Positions 53,063-63,267 are shown, counted from the stretch's first letter. The stretch: 64,000 nucleotides of DNA from Shewanella fodinae (GCF_014651955.1 NZ_BMXW01000007.1:122508-186507), one strand, 5' to 3'. Program-made: numbers and translations. Notes: generated from the sequence alone by a model not told the origin.

Positions 53063-54103
53063 TTAGAGGAATTCTTCGCTGCCACCACCGCCCAGCATAA
53101 TTTCGCCGGCATCGGACAGGCGACGCGCAATAGATAAGATCTCTTTTTGCGCCACTTCCACTTCGCTGACCCTGACCGGCCCCATGGCCTCCAGGTCGTC
53201 ACGCATAAGCTCTGCAGCACGTTTGGACATGTTGTTGAAGATTTTCTCACGCAATTGATCATCGGCACCTTTCAATGCCTTCATCAGCACATCCTGCTGC
53301 ACTTCACGCAACAAGGTCTGCATACCACGATCGTCGACATCGATAAGATTTTCGAACACAAACATCAAATCCTGGATCTGTTGTGCCATCTCTTCGTCGG
53401 ATTCGCGCATGGTTTCCATCAGTTGGCTTTCCACTGCAGTGTCCAGATAGTTCATGATGTTGGCTGCCGCTTTCAGGCCACCCATCTTCGCAGCCTGAGC
53501 CCCGCCCTGACCCGCAAACTGTTTTTCCATAATATCGTTCAGTTCTTGTAACGCCGCAGGCTGAACCTCTTCCAAATTGGCGATACGCATCATCAGATCT
53601 AAACGAGTATTTTCCGGGAATTGTGCAAATATCTGCGCCGCTTGATCGGGTTCCAGATAAGACAACACGATGGTTTGGATCTGCGGATGTTCGTTCTGAA
53701 TAATGCTGGCGACTTGGCGAGCATCCATCCATTTTAATGAATCTAGCCCTTTTGCACCGCTGCCCATAACAATCTGGTCAATCAGATTACCCGCCTTGTC
53801 TTCCCCTAATGCGGCGGTCAGCGCTTTGCGGATAAATTCCTGACTGTTAAACCCGATTGAAGAATATTTCTGAATATCATCCAGAAACAACTTATGCACG
53901 GCGGTAACGCGCTCCTGCCCAAACTCTTGCATACTGGCCATTGCCATCCCCACCTTCTGAACCTGCTTGGGTTCCAGATGTTTGAGAATAGATGCCGCAT
54001 CCGCTTCACTCAGACTCAGCAGCAATATGGCAGTTTTATCAATGCCACTGAGGGATTTTACATCAAAAGCAGCAGGCGCTTTGGCCTCTTCGTTATTTGC
54101 CAT
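53063..54103 (-). CDS. fliG: Flagellar motor switch protein FliG
   Basis: A 346-residue FliG with ALLLLSLSEADAASILKHLEPKQVQKVGMAM near residue 25, the EHPQ motif (IIQNEHPQIQTIVLSYLEPDQAA) in the middle domain, and the C-terminal torque helix with charged residues (KRAAELMRDDLEAMGPVRVSEVE). It couples stator force to rotation. It overlaps fliF by 11 nt. Confidence 0.97.
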   Translation of the reverse strand: MANNEEAKAPAAFDVKSLSGIDKTAILLLSLSEADAASILKHLEPKQVQKVGMAMASMQEFGQERVTAVHKLFLDDIQKYSSIGFNSQEFIRKALTAALGEDKAGNLIDQIVMGSGAKGLDSLKWMDARQVASIIQNEHPQIQTIVLSYLEPDQAAQIFAQFPENTRLDLMMRIANLEEVQPAALQELNDIMEKQFAGQGGAQAAKMGGLKAAANIMNYLDTAVESQLMETMRESDEEMAQQIQDLMFVFENLIDVDDRGMQTLLREVQQDVLMKALKGADDQLREKIFNNMSKRAAELMRDDLEAMGPVRVSEVEVAQKEILSIARRLSDAGEIMLGGGGSEEFL

Positions 54104-55796
54104 CGTCTTGTAACCAGTTTTTCACGACTTGAGTGGAGAGTTCAGGTTCATTAGCCACCAGTGCTCGGATAGCCTTAATCATATCATCATCTTTATGCAA
54201 AGCGGGGATCAGGATGGAACCGTCTTCGGCATAACTGTACTCAGCATCCGGTTTATGCAGCATGCCCAGTGTGTCTGCCGCATATTGATCTTCAATATCT
54301 GCCAACTCGTGACCCAGTTGTGGCTCATCCGGCATATTGGTTTCATTCGGGTAGATTAACCGCTTCAGCATAGGCCGTACCACAAACAGGATCAGCACCA
54401 GAATCACCAAAGCCCCTAATACCAGTTTGACTGCACGCCAAAACCACGGTTGTTCCCACATAGGTACTGGCGGCAAAGCCTCAACCAGTTGATCCATAAA
54501 TGGCACAGTCACGACTTCAATAATATCACCGCGTTGGGTGTTAAAGCCGATAGCACCTTCTAGCAAACGCCGAATATTGGCCATTTCGGCATCAGTGCGT
54601 GGTACCCGGGTTGTCTGTCCGTTGGCATCAGCAGGGCCGGACTTGAAATCTACTGCCACGGAAACACTGACACGCCGGACGTTACCAACCTGCTGTTTAG
54701 TATGACTAATGGTGGTATCTAACTCGTAATTACGGGTCGCTTCGTTATGACTGGTACTGGAAACAGGTTTCTCTGCATTATCACCGGTCGCCTGCTGCGG
54801 AATATTGGAGGCCATCGGCGGCTGATTGGTCAGCGCCCCAGGAACACCACCACTGGTCCCATTAACCGATTTATTATCCACGGTCATTTCACTGCGCAGT
54901 GCCGGCAAATCTGGATTAAACCGCTTGGCTGTTTGCTCAACCGCCGTAAAGTCCATATTCACATCGACCTGTGAGGTGAAGTTCTCTGGCCCTAGAATCG
55001 GGATCAGGATTGAATCTATCTTATTGCGATATTCCTGCTCTTTTTGCTGGACAATTTCCAGTTCACGCCTGGCCCTCGCGGAGGTAGCATCCTGACTGCC
55101 AGAATTTAATAAACGACCACTGGCATCAGTGACGGTGACTTTACTGGGATCCATTCCGTGTACCGCAGATGCCACAATATCAACAATCGCGTCGACCTCT
55201 TCCTGACCCAGACCACCTTTGCGGGTGGTGACCACCACGGTAGCGCTGGGCTCTGAACGGGTACGGGCAAATACATTTTCTTTCGGCAGCGCTAAGATCA
55301 CCTTGGCACGGCTAACACTGTTAAGCTCTTCGATAGCATGCGCGAGATTCAACTCCTGACTATGCTTGAGCCGCGCCTGTTCCATGCGTTGACTCACACC
55401 GAAGCCGGAATCCTGATTCAGAAAGTCCTTATCTTCACTGCTGGTTGATACCCCAGAACGGCTCAGCAACAGTTTTACCTGCTGATACTGATCTTCCGGC
55501 ACCTTGATAACATCAACATCAATTTTGTAAGGGATACGGTTTTTATCCAGAACATCCAGCACCTGCACCTGCTGATCTGTGTCCATTTTACCCAGCGGAC
55601 GATACTCAGGCTCCTGCGCCCAGATCATAATAAACACAGCCAATGCTAAACAGATAGCCAGCGCCAGGATCATCGTGATCTGCCTTAGCATATCAACACT
55701 GCCCAGCATGCCCATTACGCCGGATTTATTTTCCTGCTGCGCGCCGCTGGCGGAAGGAAGTGTGGCGTTATTCTCTGCGACTAATTCTGTACTCAC
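54093..55796 (-). CDS. fliF: Flagellar MS-ring protein FliF
   Basis: A 567-residue FliF with two membrane helices (ITMILALAICLALAVFIMIWAQ and LVLGALVILVLILFVVRP), the YscJ-like ring-building domain (PYKIDVDVIKVPEDQYQQVKLLLSRSG) and the C-terminal FliG-binding tail. It is the assembly platform of the basal body. 25 nt after fliE. Confidence 0.97.
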   Translation of the reverse strand: MSTELVAENNATLPSASGAQQENKSGVMGMLGSVDMLRQITMILALAICLALAVFIMIWAQEPEYRPLGKMDTDQQVQVLDVLDKNRIPYKIDVDVIKVPEDQYQQVKLLLSRSGVSTSSEDKDFLNQDSGFGVSQRMEQARLKHSQELNLAHAIEELNSVSRAKVILALPKENVFARTRSEPSATVVVTTRKGGLGQEEVDAIVDIVASAVHGMDPSKVTVTDASGRLLNSGSQDATSARARRELEIVQQKEQEYRNKIDSILIPILGPENFTSQVDVNMDFTAVEQTAKRFNPDLPALRSEMTVDNKSVNGTSGGVPGALTNQPPMASNIPQQATGDNAEKPVSSTSHNEATRNYELDTTISHTKQQVGNVRRVSVSVAVDFKSGPADANGQTTRVPRTDAEMANIRRLLEGAIGFNTQRGDIIEVVTVPFMDQLVEALPPVPMWEQPWFWRAVKLVLGALVILVLILFVVRPMLKRLIYPNETNMPDEPQLGHELADIEDQYAADTLGMLHKPDAEYSYAEDGSILIPALHKDDDMIKAIRALVANEPELSTQVVKNWLQDDGK

Positions 55797-55821
55797 GTTA
55801 AATTCCCACTATCGTGCTGAT

Positions 55822-56154
55822 TTATACCGGCATGCTCATGATTTCTTTATAAGCTTCAACCAGCTTATTACGTACCTGCACTGTGGCTTCAAAAGCGACA
55901 CTCGCCTTCTCTCGCGCAATCACAGTATCAGACAGGCTCACGGTAGTATCCCCCATATCCAGGCGGGTTGCCAAACTCGAGGAGGTAGTCTGCAATTCAC
56001 TAACATGACCCACAGCCTGGCTGAGTAAATCCGCAAAATCGGCACCGCTGGTATTATTAACCTGGCGAAGTGGAGAGGGTGAAATACTATTGGGATTTAT
56101 TTCACCTGTTAATGACTGCATTTCCTGCAGTAGAGGGTTGCCACCGATTTGCAT
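55822..56154 (-). CDS. fliE: Flagellar hook-basal body protein FliE
   Basis: A 110-residue FliE; the C-terminal helix MGDTTVSLSDTVIAREKASVAFEATVQVRNKLVEAYKEIMSMPV is diagnostic. It joins the MS ring to the rod. First gene of the fliEFGHIJ unit, with a sigma-54 promoter about 57-72 nt upstream. Confidence 0.96.
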   Translation of the reverse strand: MQIGGNPLLQEMQSLTGEINPNSISPSPLRQVNNTSGADFADLLSQAVGHVSELQTTSSSLATRLDMGDTTVSLSDTVIAREKASVAFEATVQVRNKLVEAYKEIMSMPV

Positions 56155-56210
56155 GATGTCGTCTCCCGTCGTCAGCCATTTGACGGCTTATCTGTAGATA
56201 TTTAGGTTTA

Positions 56211-56226
56211 TGCAAAAAGGTTGCCA
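56211..56226 (-). promoter_or_regulatory. Sigma-54 promoter of fliE operon
   Basis: TGGCAACCTTTTTGCA on the minus strand is a near-perfect -24/-12 element with exact spacing, in the flrC-fliE gap. FlrC, coded just upstream, is the expected activator in polar flagellar systems. Confidence 0.88.
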
Positions 56227-56322
56227 AAGATTAAAAATTGAGAAGTGGTAATGAATCACTGCATTAACAAAATGGCAGCATAAGTGCTGCCATCAACGAT
56301 TTACTAGGATTTAAAAGTAGAC

Positions 56323-57657
56323 TCAGGCGGGTAATTCAATACCCATTTCACGCATTCTGGCTATCTTGTATCTCAACGTACGCGCACTAATCCCCAGTTT
56401 CTCAGCAACCAGCTTACGACTGCCATGACACTGATTAAGGGTCTCGAGAATAATCATATGCTCCTGCGCCTTAAGTTCATCACCCAAGCCATCGGGAGTG
56501 TCTGCACTCACCTCGTTCGCCAATGCCACATCCTGTAGGTCGATGACAATATCCGTCGCGTCAATCAACTGATTACGATGTAGGATCAGCGCCCGCTGGA
56601 TCACATTATCTAGCTCCCGAACATTACCGGGCCAACGGTGGCTCAGTAAACGCCGTATCGCACTGTCGGAAAATTCCGGCATCGGCTGAATACCGCTGAT
56701 GCTCGCATGTCGTTGCAACAGATGTTTGGCCAATGGCACTATGTCACCGGGACGCTGGCACAAGGCTGGCCATGACAGTGGAAATACATTGATGCGATAG
56801 TAAAGGTCTTCACGAAAATCGCCTTTTGCCACCATCTCTTTTAAATCTCGGTTGGATGTTGCCAAGACCCGGACATCCAGTTTAATGGTTTTGCGGCCGC
56901 CCAAACGCTCCACTTCCCGTTCCTGTAGCACTCGCAACAGTTTGGCTTGCAGGCCAAGATCCATTTCGGAGATTTCATCCAACAACAAGGTGCCGGACTG
57001 CGCCTGCTCAAATTTCCCCGGACACGCTTGATAAGCGCCAGTAAACGCGCCTTTTTCGTAACCAAACAGGGTTGCTTCCAACATGTTTTCAGGAATCGCC
57101 GCACAGTTTATCGCGACAAACGGGGCGTCCACCCGAGGACTTTTCTGATGGATATACCTAGCCAACACTTCTTTCCCTGAACCACTAGGGCCAAGGATCA
57201 TTACCGACGCATCAGATGCGGCAACTCGACTGGCGAGCTCCAGTAATGCCACACTTTTTTCATCTGCGACCACCGGTGCGCCAGCACTGGCTTTAGGCCG
57301 TAAATAGCGGCTGACCTGATTCAGTAACACCTCAGGCGCAAATGGCTTTGCGAGATAATCAACGGCACCAAGCTTTATAGCGCTAACGGCACTGTCAATA
57401 GTGGCATAAGCGGTCATCAGTAATACTGGCATCGATGAATGGTACTGTTTCAGATAATCCAGTAGTCCCATGCCGCCAATACCTGGCATCTGTACATCAC
57501 TGATCACCATATCAAACTGACATTTTTTCAGCGCAACAATGGCCTCTTCAGCACTCGCTACATCCACACATTGATAACTGGCCATCTGTAAAGTGTCCAG
57601 CAATGCTTCCCGTAGCGAAACATCGTCCTCTACCAGTAAGATCCGGATATCGTTCAT
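56323..57657 (-). CDS. flrC: Sigma-54-dependent flagellar response regulator FlrC
   Basis: A 444-residue NtrC-type activator: receiver domain (ILLVEDDVSLREA, MVISDVQMPGIGG, LMTAYA, LAKPF), AAA+ domain with GPSGSGKEVLARYIH Walker A and GYEKGAFTGAYQA sigma-54 contact loop, and a C-terminal Fis-type helix-turn-helix (GSRKLVAEKLGISARTLRYKI). Phosphorylated by FlrB, it turns on class III genes. It overlaps flrB by 4 nt. Confidence 0.96.
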   Translation of the reverse strand: MNDIRILLVEDDVSLREALLDTLQMASYQCVDVASAEEAIVALKKCQFDMVISDVQMPGIGGMGLLDYLKQYHSSMPVLLMTAYATIDSAVSAIKLGAVDYLAKPFAPEVLLNQVSRYLRPKASAGAPVVADEKSVALLELASRVAASDASVMILGPSGSGKEVLARYIHQKSPRVDAPFVAINCAAIPENMLEATLFGYEKGAFTGAYQACPGKFEQAQSGTLLLDEISEMDLGLQAKLLRVLQEREVERLGGRKTIKLDVRVLATSNRDLKEMVAKGDFREDLYYRINVFPLSWPALCQRPGDIVPLAKHLLQRHASISGIQPMPEFSDSAIRRLLSHRWPGNVRELDNVIQRALILHRNQLIDATDIVIDLQDVALANEVSADTPDGLGDELKAQEHMIILETLNQCHGSRKLVAEKLGISARTLRYKIARMREMGIELPA

Positions 57658-58727
57658 GCGTGGTTATCTCCAGAGGTGTTGCTGTCAATAAGTGGGAATG
57701 TCAGCGTAAAACTGCAGCCCTGACCGGGTTCACAACTGAGCGATAACTGGCCGCCGTGACTTTTCACTACCGACTGCACCACCGCCAACCCTAGACCGGT
57801 ACCATGCGTTTTTGTGGTATAAAAAGGCTCAAGCACTTTGCGCTGAAGCTTTTTATCCAGTCCATGACCATTATCTGCAACCGTCAAGCTAACAGTGTTG
57901 GTTGTACGAATAACCTGCAGCACAATCTGGGAAGATTCGGCTTCAACGCTGTTCATCACCAAATTATTAATGGCGGAACTGAGCCCATGCAGGTTTGCCA
58001 AGATTTCACCATCACTTAAAATATCAGCTTCAAGGACGACTCGACGTTTCTCACAAATGGGTTCACAGTTCATCATCACTTGTTGTATCACATCTGACAT
58101 GTGGACTCTTTCACCCAGCTGTTCCTGTTTACCTTTGGCAATTAACAACATGTCATTCACCTGCCGCTCAAGCTCGCCAAGGCGATCAAGCAGTTTTTCT
58201 TGAAAACGGTGACGGGAAGATTGCTCAAGCCGAGGATTGCCTAGATTGGCCGCATATAATAAAGCAGCAGATAATGGCGTGCGGATCTGGTGCGCCAGAT
58301 TAGCCACCATTTTCCCCAAGGCTGACAAACGTTGTAGATGAGATAGATTCTGTTGAAGCAGACGGGTCTCGGTCAGGTCAGTGATCATTATCAGCTGTCC
58401 CGGTTCAGGCGTTAGCGGCGTTATCGCGAGTTTCACCCGCCGACCATTGCGCAATGACACCTCATGACCATCATCTTTGCGGGGAGCAAATGAGCGATTA
58501 ATAATGCTGAGCCAGCGCTCACCCACCAACGGGATATCCAATAACGATTCGGCCACCGGATTGGCGTCAGTCACAATACCATCACCATTGAGGATAACCA
58601 CACCGGACGGCATTGCCTGCAGTATATGCTCCATCCGATTGGACATGTTGGCGGCTTCCTTTACTTGGATCCACTCACGTCCACGATGGGAGATTGTTTC
58701 CAACTGAGCCAGCGGTAGAGCAGCCAT
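57654..58727 (-). CDS. flrB: Flagellar sensor histidine kinase FlrB
   Basis: A 357-residue soluble kinase without membrane helices: PAS-like domain (MEHILQAMPSGVVILNGDGIVTDANPVAESLL), phospho-acceptor His in NLAHQIRTPLSAALLYAANL, and ATPase N box NLVMNSVEAE, G1 VADNGHGLDKK and G2 TGLGLAVVQSV. It phosphorylates FlrC. A sigma-54 promoter precedes it. Confidence 0.95.
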   Translation of the reverse strand: MAALPLAQLETISHRGREWIQVKEAANMSNRMEHILQAMPSGVVILNGDGIVTDANPVAESLLDIPLVGERWLSIINRSFAPRKDDGHEVSLRNGRRVKLAITPLTPEPGQLIMITDLTETRLLQQNLSHLQRLSALGKMVANLAHQIRTPLSAALLYAANLGNPRLEQSSRHRFQEKLLDRLGELERQVNDMLLIAKGKQEQLGERVHMSDVIQQVMMNCEPICEKRRVVLEADILSDGEILANLHGLSSAINNLVMNSVEAESSQIVLQVIRTTNTVSLTVADNGHGLDKKLQRKVLEPFYTTKTHGTGLGLAVVQSVVKSHGGQLSLSCEPGQGCSFTLTFPLIDSNTSGDNHA

Positions 58728-58764
58728 AAGAACCCCGTCAAAAAAATGCTGTTAACGAGGTTAA

Positions 58765-58780
58765 GGCATATTCTATGCCA
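58765..58780 (-). promoter_or_regulatory. Sigma-54 promoter of flrBC
   Basis: TGGCATAGAATATGCC on the minus strand: TGGC and GC at exact -24/-12 spacing, 38 nt before flrB. It is the expected target of FlrA coded just upstream. The element is itself palindromic (GGCATA/TATGCC). Confidence 0.72.
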
Positions 58781-58813
58781 AAAAATAACCTTTAATAATC
58801 AATAGTATTAAGA

Positions 58814-60244
58814 CTATTCTTTGCTCATTCCGTACTTGCGCATCTTTTCAACCAATGTGGTACGGCGGATCCCCAGCATCTCTGCGGCGCGGGCAACCAC
58901 ATTGTCCTGTTGATCCAGCGCCTGGCGGATCATGTCAATTTCCAACTCTGCCAGTAGATCTTTGAGGTTAACACCTTCTGGTGGTAATTCGCTCGGGAAA
59001 CGGGTTTCAGGAATTTCTACCGGTTCGTCATCACTGAAAATGGAGGCCAGCGCATCTCGCTCCTGCATCTCCTCACTGACGTCCACAGAATACTCTGGGC
59101 CATCAATATGGCGATACTTCACCGGCAGGTCATTCACATCAACCAACCCACCTGGGTATAGAATCGTCAAACGTTCAACGAGATTAGACAGTTCCCTGAC
59201 ATTACCAGCCCAACCATGTTCTTTAAGTGAATCGATGGCACGCTGTGTAAAGCGTACACGCCCTTTCCCTTCGTTAAAGACCCGGCTGACCAATTCTTGC
59301 AACAACAGCGGAATATCATCTTTACGTTCTGTCAGCGGTGGCATTTCTATCGGAAAAACGTTGAGGCGATAGTACAAGTCCTCACGGAACTCGCCAGCTT
59401 CAATCATCGCTTCCAGATTGCGGTGAGTTGCCGCCACAACTCGCACATTCGCCTGAATGGCCTTCGCTCCGCCAACCCGTTCAAATACACGTTCCTGCAA
59501 TACCCGCAACAATTTAACTTGCATCTGCAGCGGCATATCACCAATCTCATCCAGGAACAAAGTACCACCTTCGGCCAACTCAAAACGACCTTTACGAGCA
59601 CTGATAGCACCGGTAAACGAGCCTTTTTCATGACCAAATAACTCACTTTCTAACAATTCTGGAGGGATGGCACCACAATTGACGGGGATAAACGGACCAT
59701 CTCGACGATCAGACAAATAATGAATATTACGGGCCACCACCTCTTTACCCGTCCCAGAAGGGCCAGTTACCAACACAGTAGCTCCCGATTCGGCAACCTG
59801 ATTAATCAGATGCCGCACATGGGCAATACCGTCACTGCGACCAACCAAACTCCGGAAAAGTTTAGTTTGATTAGCACTGGTAGGTACTTGAGGACGCTTT
59901 ATCTGACCAAAGACCTGACAGTAATGCAGCAGTTCGGTGACCTGTGCATAACTCAACGGTTCGTCAATGTTTCCGAGGATATTAGACGCCGTGAGGTCAA
60001 ACTTGCCATAGCTAAGAATAGGTTGCCACGGGAGTCGGCCTATCAAGGAATTGAGCCAAGATTCATCTAGAGACTCAGGAAGTATAACTAAGGCCCGGCA
60101 ACGTAACTCGGGAGTCAGTCGTTCAGCCACATCTGCCGTAATAACATCCACCTGTTCCCCAATAAATTCCAACACACAGGATAGGCGACTGGAACGCTCT
60201 GATGGATTACCGACAAGTAAAATTCGTTGATCTGTTTGCATCAT
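58814..60244 (-). CDS. flrA: Master flagellar activator FlrA (FleQ family)
   Basis: A 476-residue sigma-54 activator (one shorter if the second ATG is used). The N-terminal 120 residues are a FleQ-type receiver-like domain without the usual phospho-Asp pattern. AAA+ has [15 protein letters not shown] (near residue 164), the sigma-54 loop [11 protein letters not shown] (Ser in place of Ala) and [10 protein letters not shown]. The C-terminus has a Fis-type helix ([21 protein letters not shown]). FlrA starts the flagellar cascade and in relatives responds to c-di-GMP and FlhG. Confidence 0.95.
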   Translation of the reverse strand: MMQTDQRILLVGNPSERSSRLSCVLEFIGEQVDVITADVAERLTPELRCRALVILPESLDESWLNSLIGRLPWQPILSYGKFDLTASNILGNIDEPLSYAQVTELLHYCQVFGQIKRPQVPTSANQTKLFRSLVGRSDGIAHVRHLINQVAESGATVLVTGPSGTGKEVVARNIHYLSDRRDGPFIPVNCGAIPPELLESELFGHEKGSFTGAISARKGRFELAEGGTLFLDEIGDMPLQMQVKLLRVLQERVFERVGGAKAIQANVRVVAATHRNLEAMIEAGEFREDLYYRLNVFPIEMPPLTERKDDIPLLLQELVSRVFNEGKGRVRFTQRAIDSLKEHGWAGNVRELSNLVERLTILYPGGLVDVNDLPVKYRHIDGPEYSVDVSEEMQERDALASIFSDDEPVEIPETRFPSELPPEGVNLKDLLAELEIDMIRQALDQQDNVVARAAEMLGIRRTTLVEKMRKYGMSKE

Positions 60245-60490
60245 TCAGTAGGCCGCTACGGTCTGATAATTATAGGTAATTACTTAATCTAATTGTTTTT
60301 GTGTGTCCAAAACCCAGGGAGAGACACATGTTATTATTCACGTTTATAGCGAAAGCCACAGCCATGCTGAATATTGTATTATCGGCAGGACATAAGCAAC
60401 CCCGCGATCGATTTTATGTCTCAAACATTAAGATTTTAGACCAAATAAAGCAGGCGCTCTGGAAGAAGTGTCAAAAATATGGCGAACGTA
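60245..60490 (-). promoter_or_regulatory. flrA upstream region with candidate promoter
   Basis: No supported gene between flrA and the fliS terminator. A perfect TATAAT (60269-60274, minus strand) stands about 25 nt before the flrA start; no good -35 is visible at the right distance. An 80-codon plus-strand frame here ends inside the terminator and shows no family features. Confidence 0.4.
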
Positions 60491-60527
60491 AAAAAACAGG
60501 CACCGATTTAGGTGCCTATTTTTTTAC
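60491..60527. terminator. Intrinsic terminator after fliS
   Basis: AGGCACC (60498-60504), loop GATTTA, GGTGCCT (60511-60517), flanked by A6 on the left and T7 on the right, so it can work in both directions. It lies 13 nt beyond the fliS stop. Confidence 0.9.
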
Positions 60528-60539
60528 AATCTTTAGCGT

Positions 60540-60950
60540 TTAAGCATGTTCTTTGTTAGCCGTAAGATAGTGTTTATCCGCTGGGATGGCGTCCCACGCT
60601 TCTTTTATTTCCCGTAGCAACACCGCAACATCATCAAGCGCTTGCAAATCGTTATTAGCATTGGCTTCAGTAATCCGCCGCAGCATAAAATCATATAGCT
60701 GTCCCAGATTAGCCGCAATTTCTCCGCCTTCATCCATTACCAGAGAATTTTTCAATCCCTGAATAATACCGATAGCCTTCCCTATTAAAATTCCTTTTTG
60801 GGCAAAATCATGTTGTTCCATAGCCGCTTTTGACTGAGCGATACGCTCCAAAGCACCATTAAATAACATCTGTGTAATCTTATGCGGAGATGCATCAGCC
60901 AATTGGCTTTCAAGTGATACTTTGCGGTAAGACTGTATAGAGCCTCTCAT
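60540..60950 (-). CDS. fliS: Flagellin export chaperone FliS
   Basis: A 136-residue FliS: IQSYRKVSLESQLADASPHKITQMLFNGALERI at the N-terminus and LMVDEGGEIAANLGQLYDFMLRRITEANA-like middle are diagnostic. It binds the flagellin C-terminus in the cytosol and delivers it for export. 8 nt after the fliT-like gene. Confidence 0.95.
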   Translation of the reverse strand: MRGSIQSYRKVSLESQLADASPHKITQMLFNGALERIAQSKAAMEQHDFAQKGILIGKAIGIIQGLKNSLVMDEGGEIAANLGQLYDFMLRRITEANANNDLQALDDVAVLLREIKEAWDAIPADKHYLTANKEHA

Positions 60951-60958
60951 CTTATTAC

Positions 60959-61294
60959 CTACCTTTGTGCATCTAGGGTTTTATATAAATCCAACTTGCG
61001 CTCATTACGTTTTTTGGCCACCAGAGTATCCCCGTAATGTTTCCTGAAAACCATCATGTGTCGCTCATAATCCTGCGTCAAACGCTGTTGCTGTAGTAAT
61101 TCTTGCCGATCTTCATCAACCGTTGTAGGTAACCACTGCCGTAATAATTTTTGACGCTGTAGCAAAAGATTCTGCAAAGTTTGCACCAGTTTTTCAGCCT
61201 CGTCTAAATTATCCGTTAAAACCGGCTGTATCTCTTTAAACGCTTCAGCGATTTGCTGGTTCACCTGTTCTAAAGCCACAATCACCTGGGACAT
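60959..61294 (-). CDS. FliT-like flagellar chaperone, small helical protein
   Basis: A 111-residue helical protein (VIVALEQVNQQIAEAFKEIQ, LVQTLQNLLLQRQKLLRQWL) placed between fliD and fliS, where polar flagellar clusters have a FliT/FlaI-type chaperone for the cap protein. No catalytic motif is visible. Assignment rests on position, size and helical pattern. Confidence 0.65.
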   Translation of the reverse strand: MSQVIVALEQVNQQIAEAFKEIQPVLTDNLDEAEKLVQTLQNLLLQRQKLLRQWLPTTVDEDRQELLQQQRLTQDYERHMMVFRKHYGDTLVAKKRNERKLDLYKTLDAQR

Positions 61295-61312
61295 TTCCTT
61301 TGTTGTTTATCG

Positions 61313-62683
61313 CTAGTTCTTATTGGACGACACCAGACCAGGCAATGAAGCAAGACGGTCAGAAATCATACTATTTTGCGAATTTAACTGTCCGACCATC
61401 AAGTCCATGGCATTGTATTGTTTGGTCAAACGGTCCTGATAAGCCTGCATTTTAAGGTCCAATTGCTCTCGTTGATCACCTATGCGATCCAATTGGTTGT
61501 TCAATGAGTCATTGCGACTATCAAGAATACCGCCCGTTTGCGTATAAGCATCACCAATACTCTGCAATTTTGCCGCAAAGCCTGTATCTTCGGTGGTGAA
61601 GAACGCCGAGACTTGCGAGGGATTTTTTTCTAGCGCCGCAGATAGCTTATCATCATCAATTTCCAACGTACCATCACGGGTAGTACTAATTCCCAGATTG
61701 GTTAATGCGGTAGTCTTACCATCGCCGGTATCAAACATAGATGAAATTGCAGTACGGAATTGCGACTGAATACTGCGAATCGTTGAATCACCTAGCAACA
61801 CAGCCGCTTGTTCAGTATCCGCATTGTAGCTGGACAGATTTGACACTGTGGTCATCATGGAGTTATAGGCATCCACAAAATCTTTAATTGCACTTTTAGG
61901 GGTGGCTGTGTCCTGCGAAATTGTTAACGTTGAAGATTTATTAACATCAGCATCGGTCAGATTTAAGGTTACCCCGGTAATCGCATCGTCTACAGTATTA
62001 GAGTCTGAAGTCACCTTTAAGCCATCGACATAAATAATCGAATCTTTGGCAGACTGCAACGTGGTCATAGTGAAGGTATTGGTCAGTGCAGCTTCGCTGT
62101 CAGCAGATGTCGCAACCTGGATTTGATTGTCTGTACCTGTTTTATTGGATGTCAGTACCAATTGAGCGCCGCTATCGCTATTAACAATGGTTGCGGTAAT
62201 ACCAACGTTGTCTTCTGACGAATTAATTTTCTTGACAATATCTTGAAGAGAGTCTGTTGCCGCAACATCAACGTTAAAACTGTCGCCATTAACTGTGAAT
62301 GCAACAGAACCACTACCGATCCCGGCCGTGACATCGCTCACCGCCGCAGAACCCAGTTTTTGGCTTTCTGCAAGCTGCTCAACAACCACCTTATAACTAC
62401 CCGCTACGGCATCAGTAGAAGCGGTAGCAGTCAAGTAATCATTATTGGAAAGTTTGGCTTTAAAACCACCGAAAGTATCGGTTTTAGATAATGGCGATAA
62501 CTTATCCAAAAAACCGGACATAGCACTTTTCAACGAACCAATTGCAGAGACTTTGGCGGTGATAGTTGCCTGATCAGCATCCAGAGCGGCAGTTTTAGGC
62601 GCTTTTTCTGCATTGACCAACGCGGTCACGATGCCGCTGATATCCAGCCCTGAACCAAGACCATTTGCCGTTAAGCTTGCCAT
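61313..62683 (-). CDS. fliD: Flagellar filament cap protein FliD
   Basis: A 456-residue FliD: GLGSGLDISGIVTALVNAEKAPKTAALD begins the conserved N-terminal coiled coil, the central domain is Thr/Ser/Asp-rich, and the C-terminal coiled coil (LDLKMQAYQDRLTKQYNAMDLMVGQLNSQNSMI) is typical. Five or so copies cap the growing filament. GGAGG lies 6 nt before the start. Confidence 0.95.
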   Translation of the reverse strand: MASLTANGLGSGLDISGIVTALVNAEKAPKTAALDADQATITAKVSAIGSLKSAMSGFLDKLSPLSKTDTFGGFKAKLSNNDYLTATASTDAVAGSYKVVVEQLAESQKLGSAAVSDVTAGIGSGSVAFTVNGDSFNVDVAATDSLQDIVKKINSSEDNVGITATIVNSDSGAQLVLTSNKTGTDNQIQVATSADSEAALTNTFTMTTLQSAKDSIIYVDGLKVTSDSNTVDDAITGVTLNLTDADVNKSSTLTISQDTATPKSAIKDFVDAYNSMMTTVSNLSSYNADTEQAAVLLGDSTIRSIQSQFRTAISSMFDTGDGKTTALTNLGISTTRDGTLEIDDDKLSAALEKNPSQVSAFFTTEDTGFAAKLQSIGDAYTQTGGILDSRNDSLNNQLDRIGDQREQLDLKMQAYQDRLTKQYNAMDLMVGQLNSQNSMISDRLASLPGLVSSNKN

Positions 62684-62758
62684 CTCTACCTCCGGTTCGT
62701 TAACGAGTTTATGTGTTAACGCTTTAATCTGTTGTTCTAACCAATAACAATAAAGCCA

Positions 62759-63226
62759 TTAAGCTTCTGTTTTCATTAGCAATCCTGCAATCTCTGACAT
62801 CTTCTCAGCTAAATCCAACGCTTCTTGCGAAGGTATCTGTCTAATCAAATCACCAGAATCAACATCTATCACACTGACCACTGGCATGCCATCTTGCTCA
62901 TCAACCCGAAATTGCAACCCTTTGCGCATCATGGACATGGTTGCCGTCAGGTCATCAGTCACTTGCTGCAATGAATCTTTACTCACTTCTTCGTCAGACG
63001 AGTTATTTGTTGACGGTTCTGAGGATTGCAGCCCTGTAGCATTTTTTTCAGCAACAATCATGCCATTAACAACTGCAGGTGCAGACTTACCACTGTCTGA
63101 CACAGCATCTGCTTGTGGGGCTTTTTTTATCGCAACACTTGCCGCTGCTTGCAAGCCCAAATCTGCATTAAATGATAGTTCACCGTTCATTTGTCTGCGT
63201 CCCACACTTGATAACACCTGAGACAT
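62759..63226 (-). CDS. flaG: FlaG family protein
   Basis: A 155-residue protein; a start 12 codons later (63190) is possible and no ribosome site decides. The C-terminal part LQFRVDEQDGMPVVSVIDVDSGDLIRQIPSQEALDLAEKMSEIAGLLMKTEA is the FlaG domain. FlaG affects filament length in several polar-flagellated bacteria. It lies between flagellin and fliD, as in Vibrio and Shewanella. Confidence 0.9.
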   Translation of the reverse strand: MSQVLSSVGRRQMNGELSFNADLGLQAAASVAIKKAPQADAVSDSGKSAPAVVNGMIVAEKNATGLQSSEPSTNNSSDEEVSKDSLQQVTDDLTATMSMMRKGLQFRVDEQDGMPVVSVIDVDSGDLIRQIPSQEALDLAEKMSEIAGLLMKTEA

Positions 63227-63267
63227 CCCAACTTCAAGTATTAACGCTAGCTATTATCTAAGCAATA

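Noticed and set aside
60301..60543. 80-codon plus-strand frame between flrA and fliS
   Set aside because: It runs through the fliS terminator hairpin, has no family pattern and is antisense to the flrA leader region.
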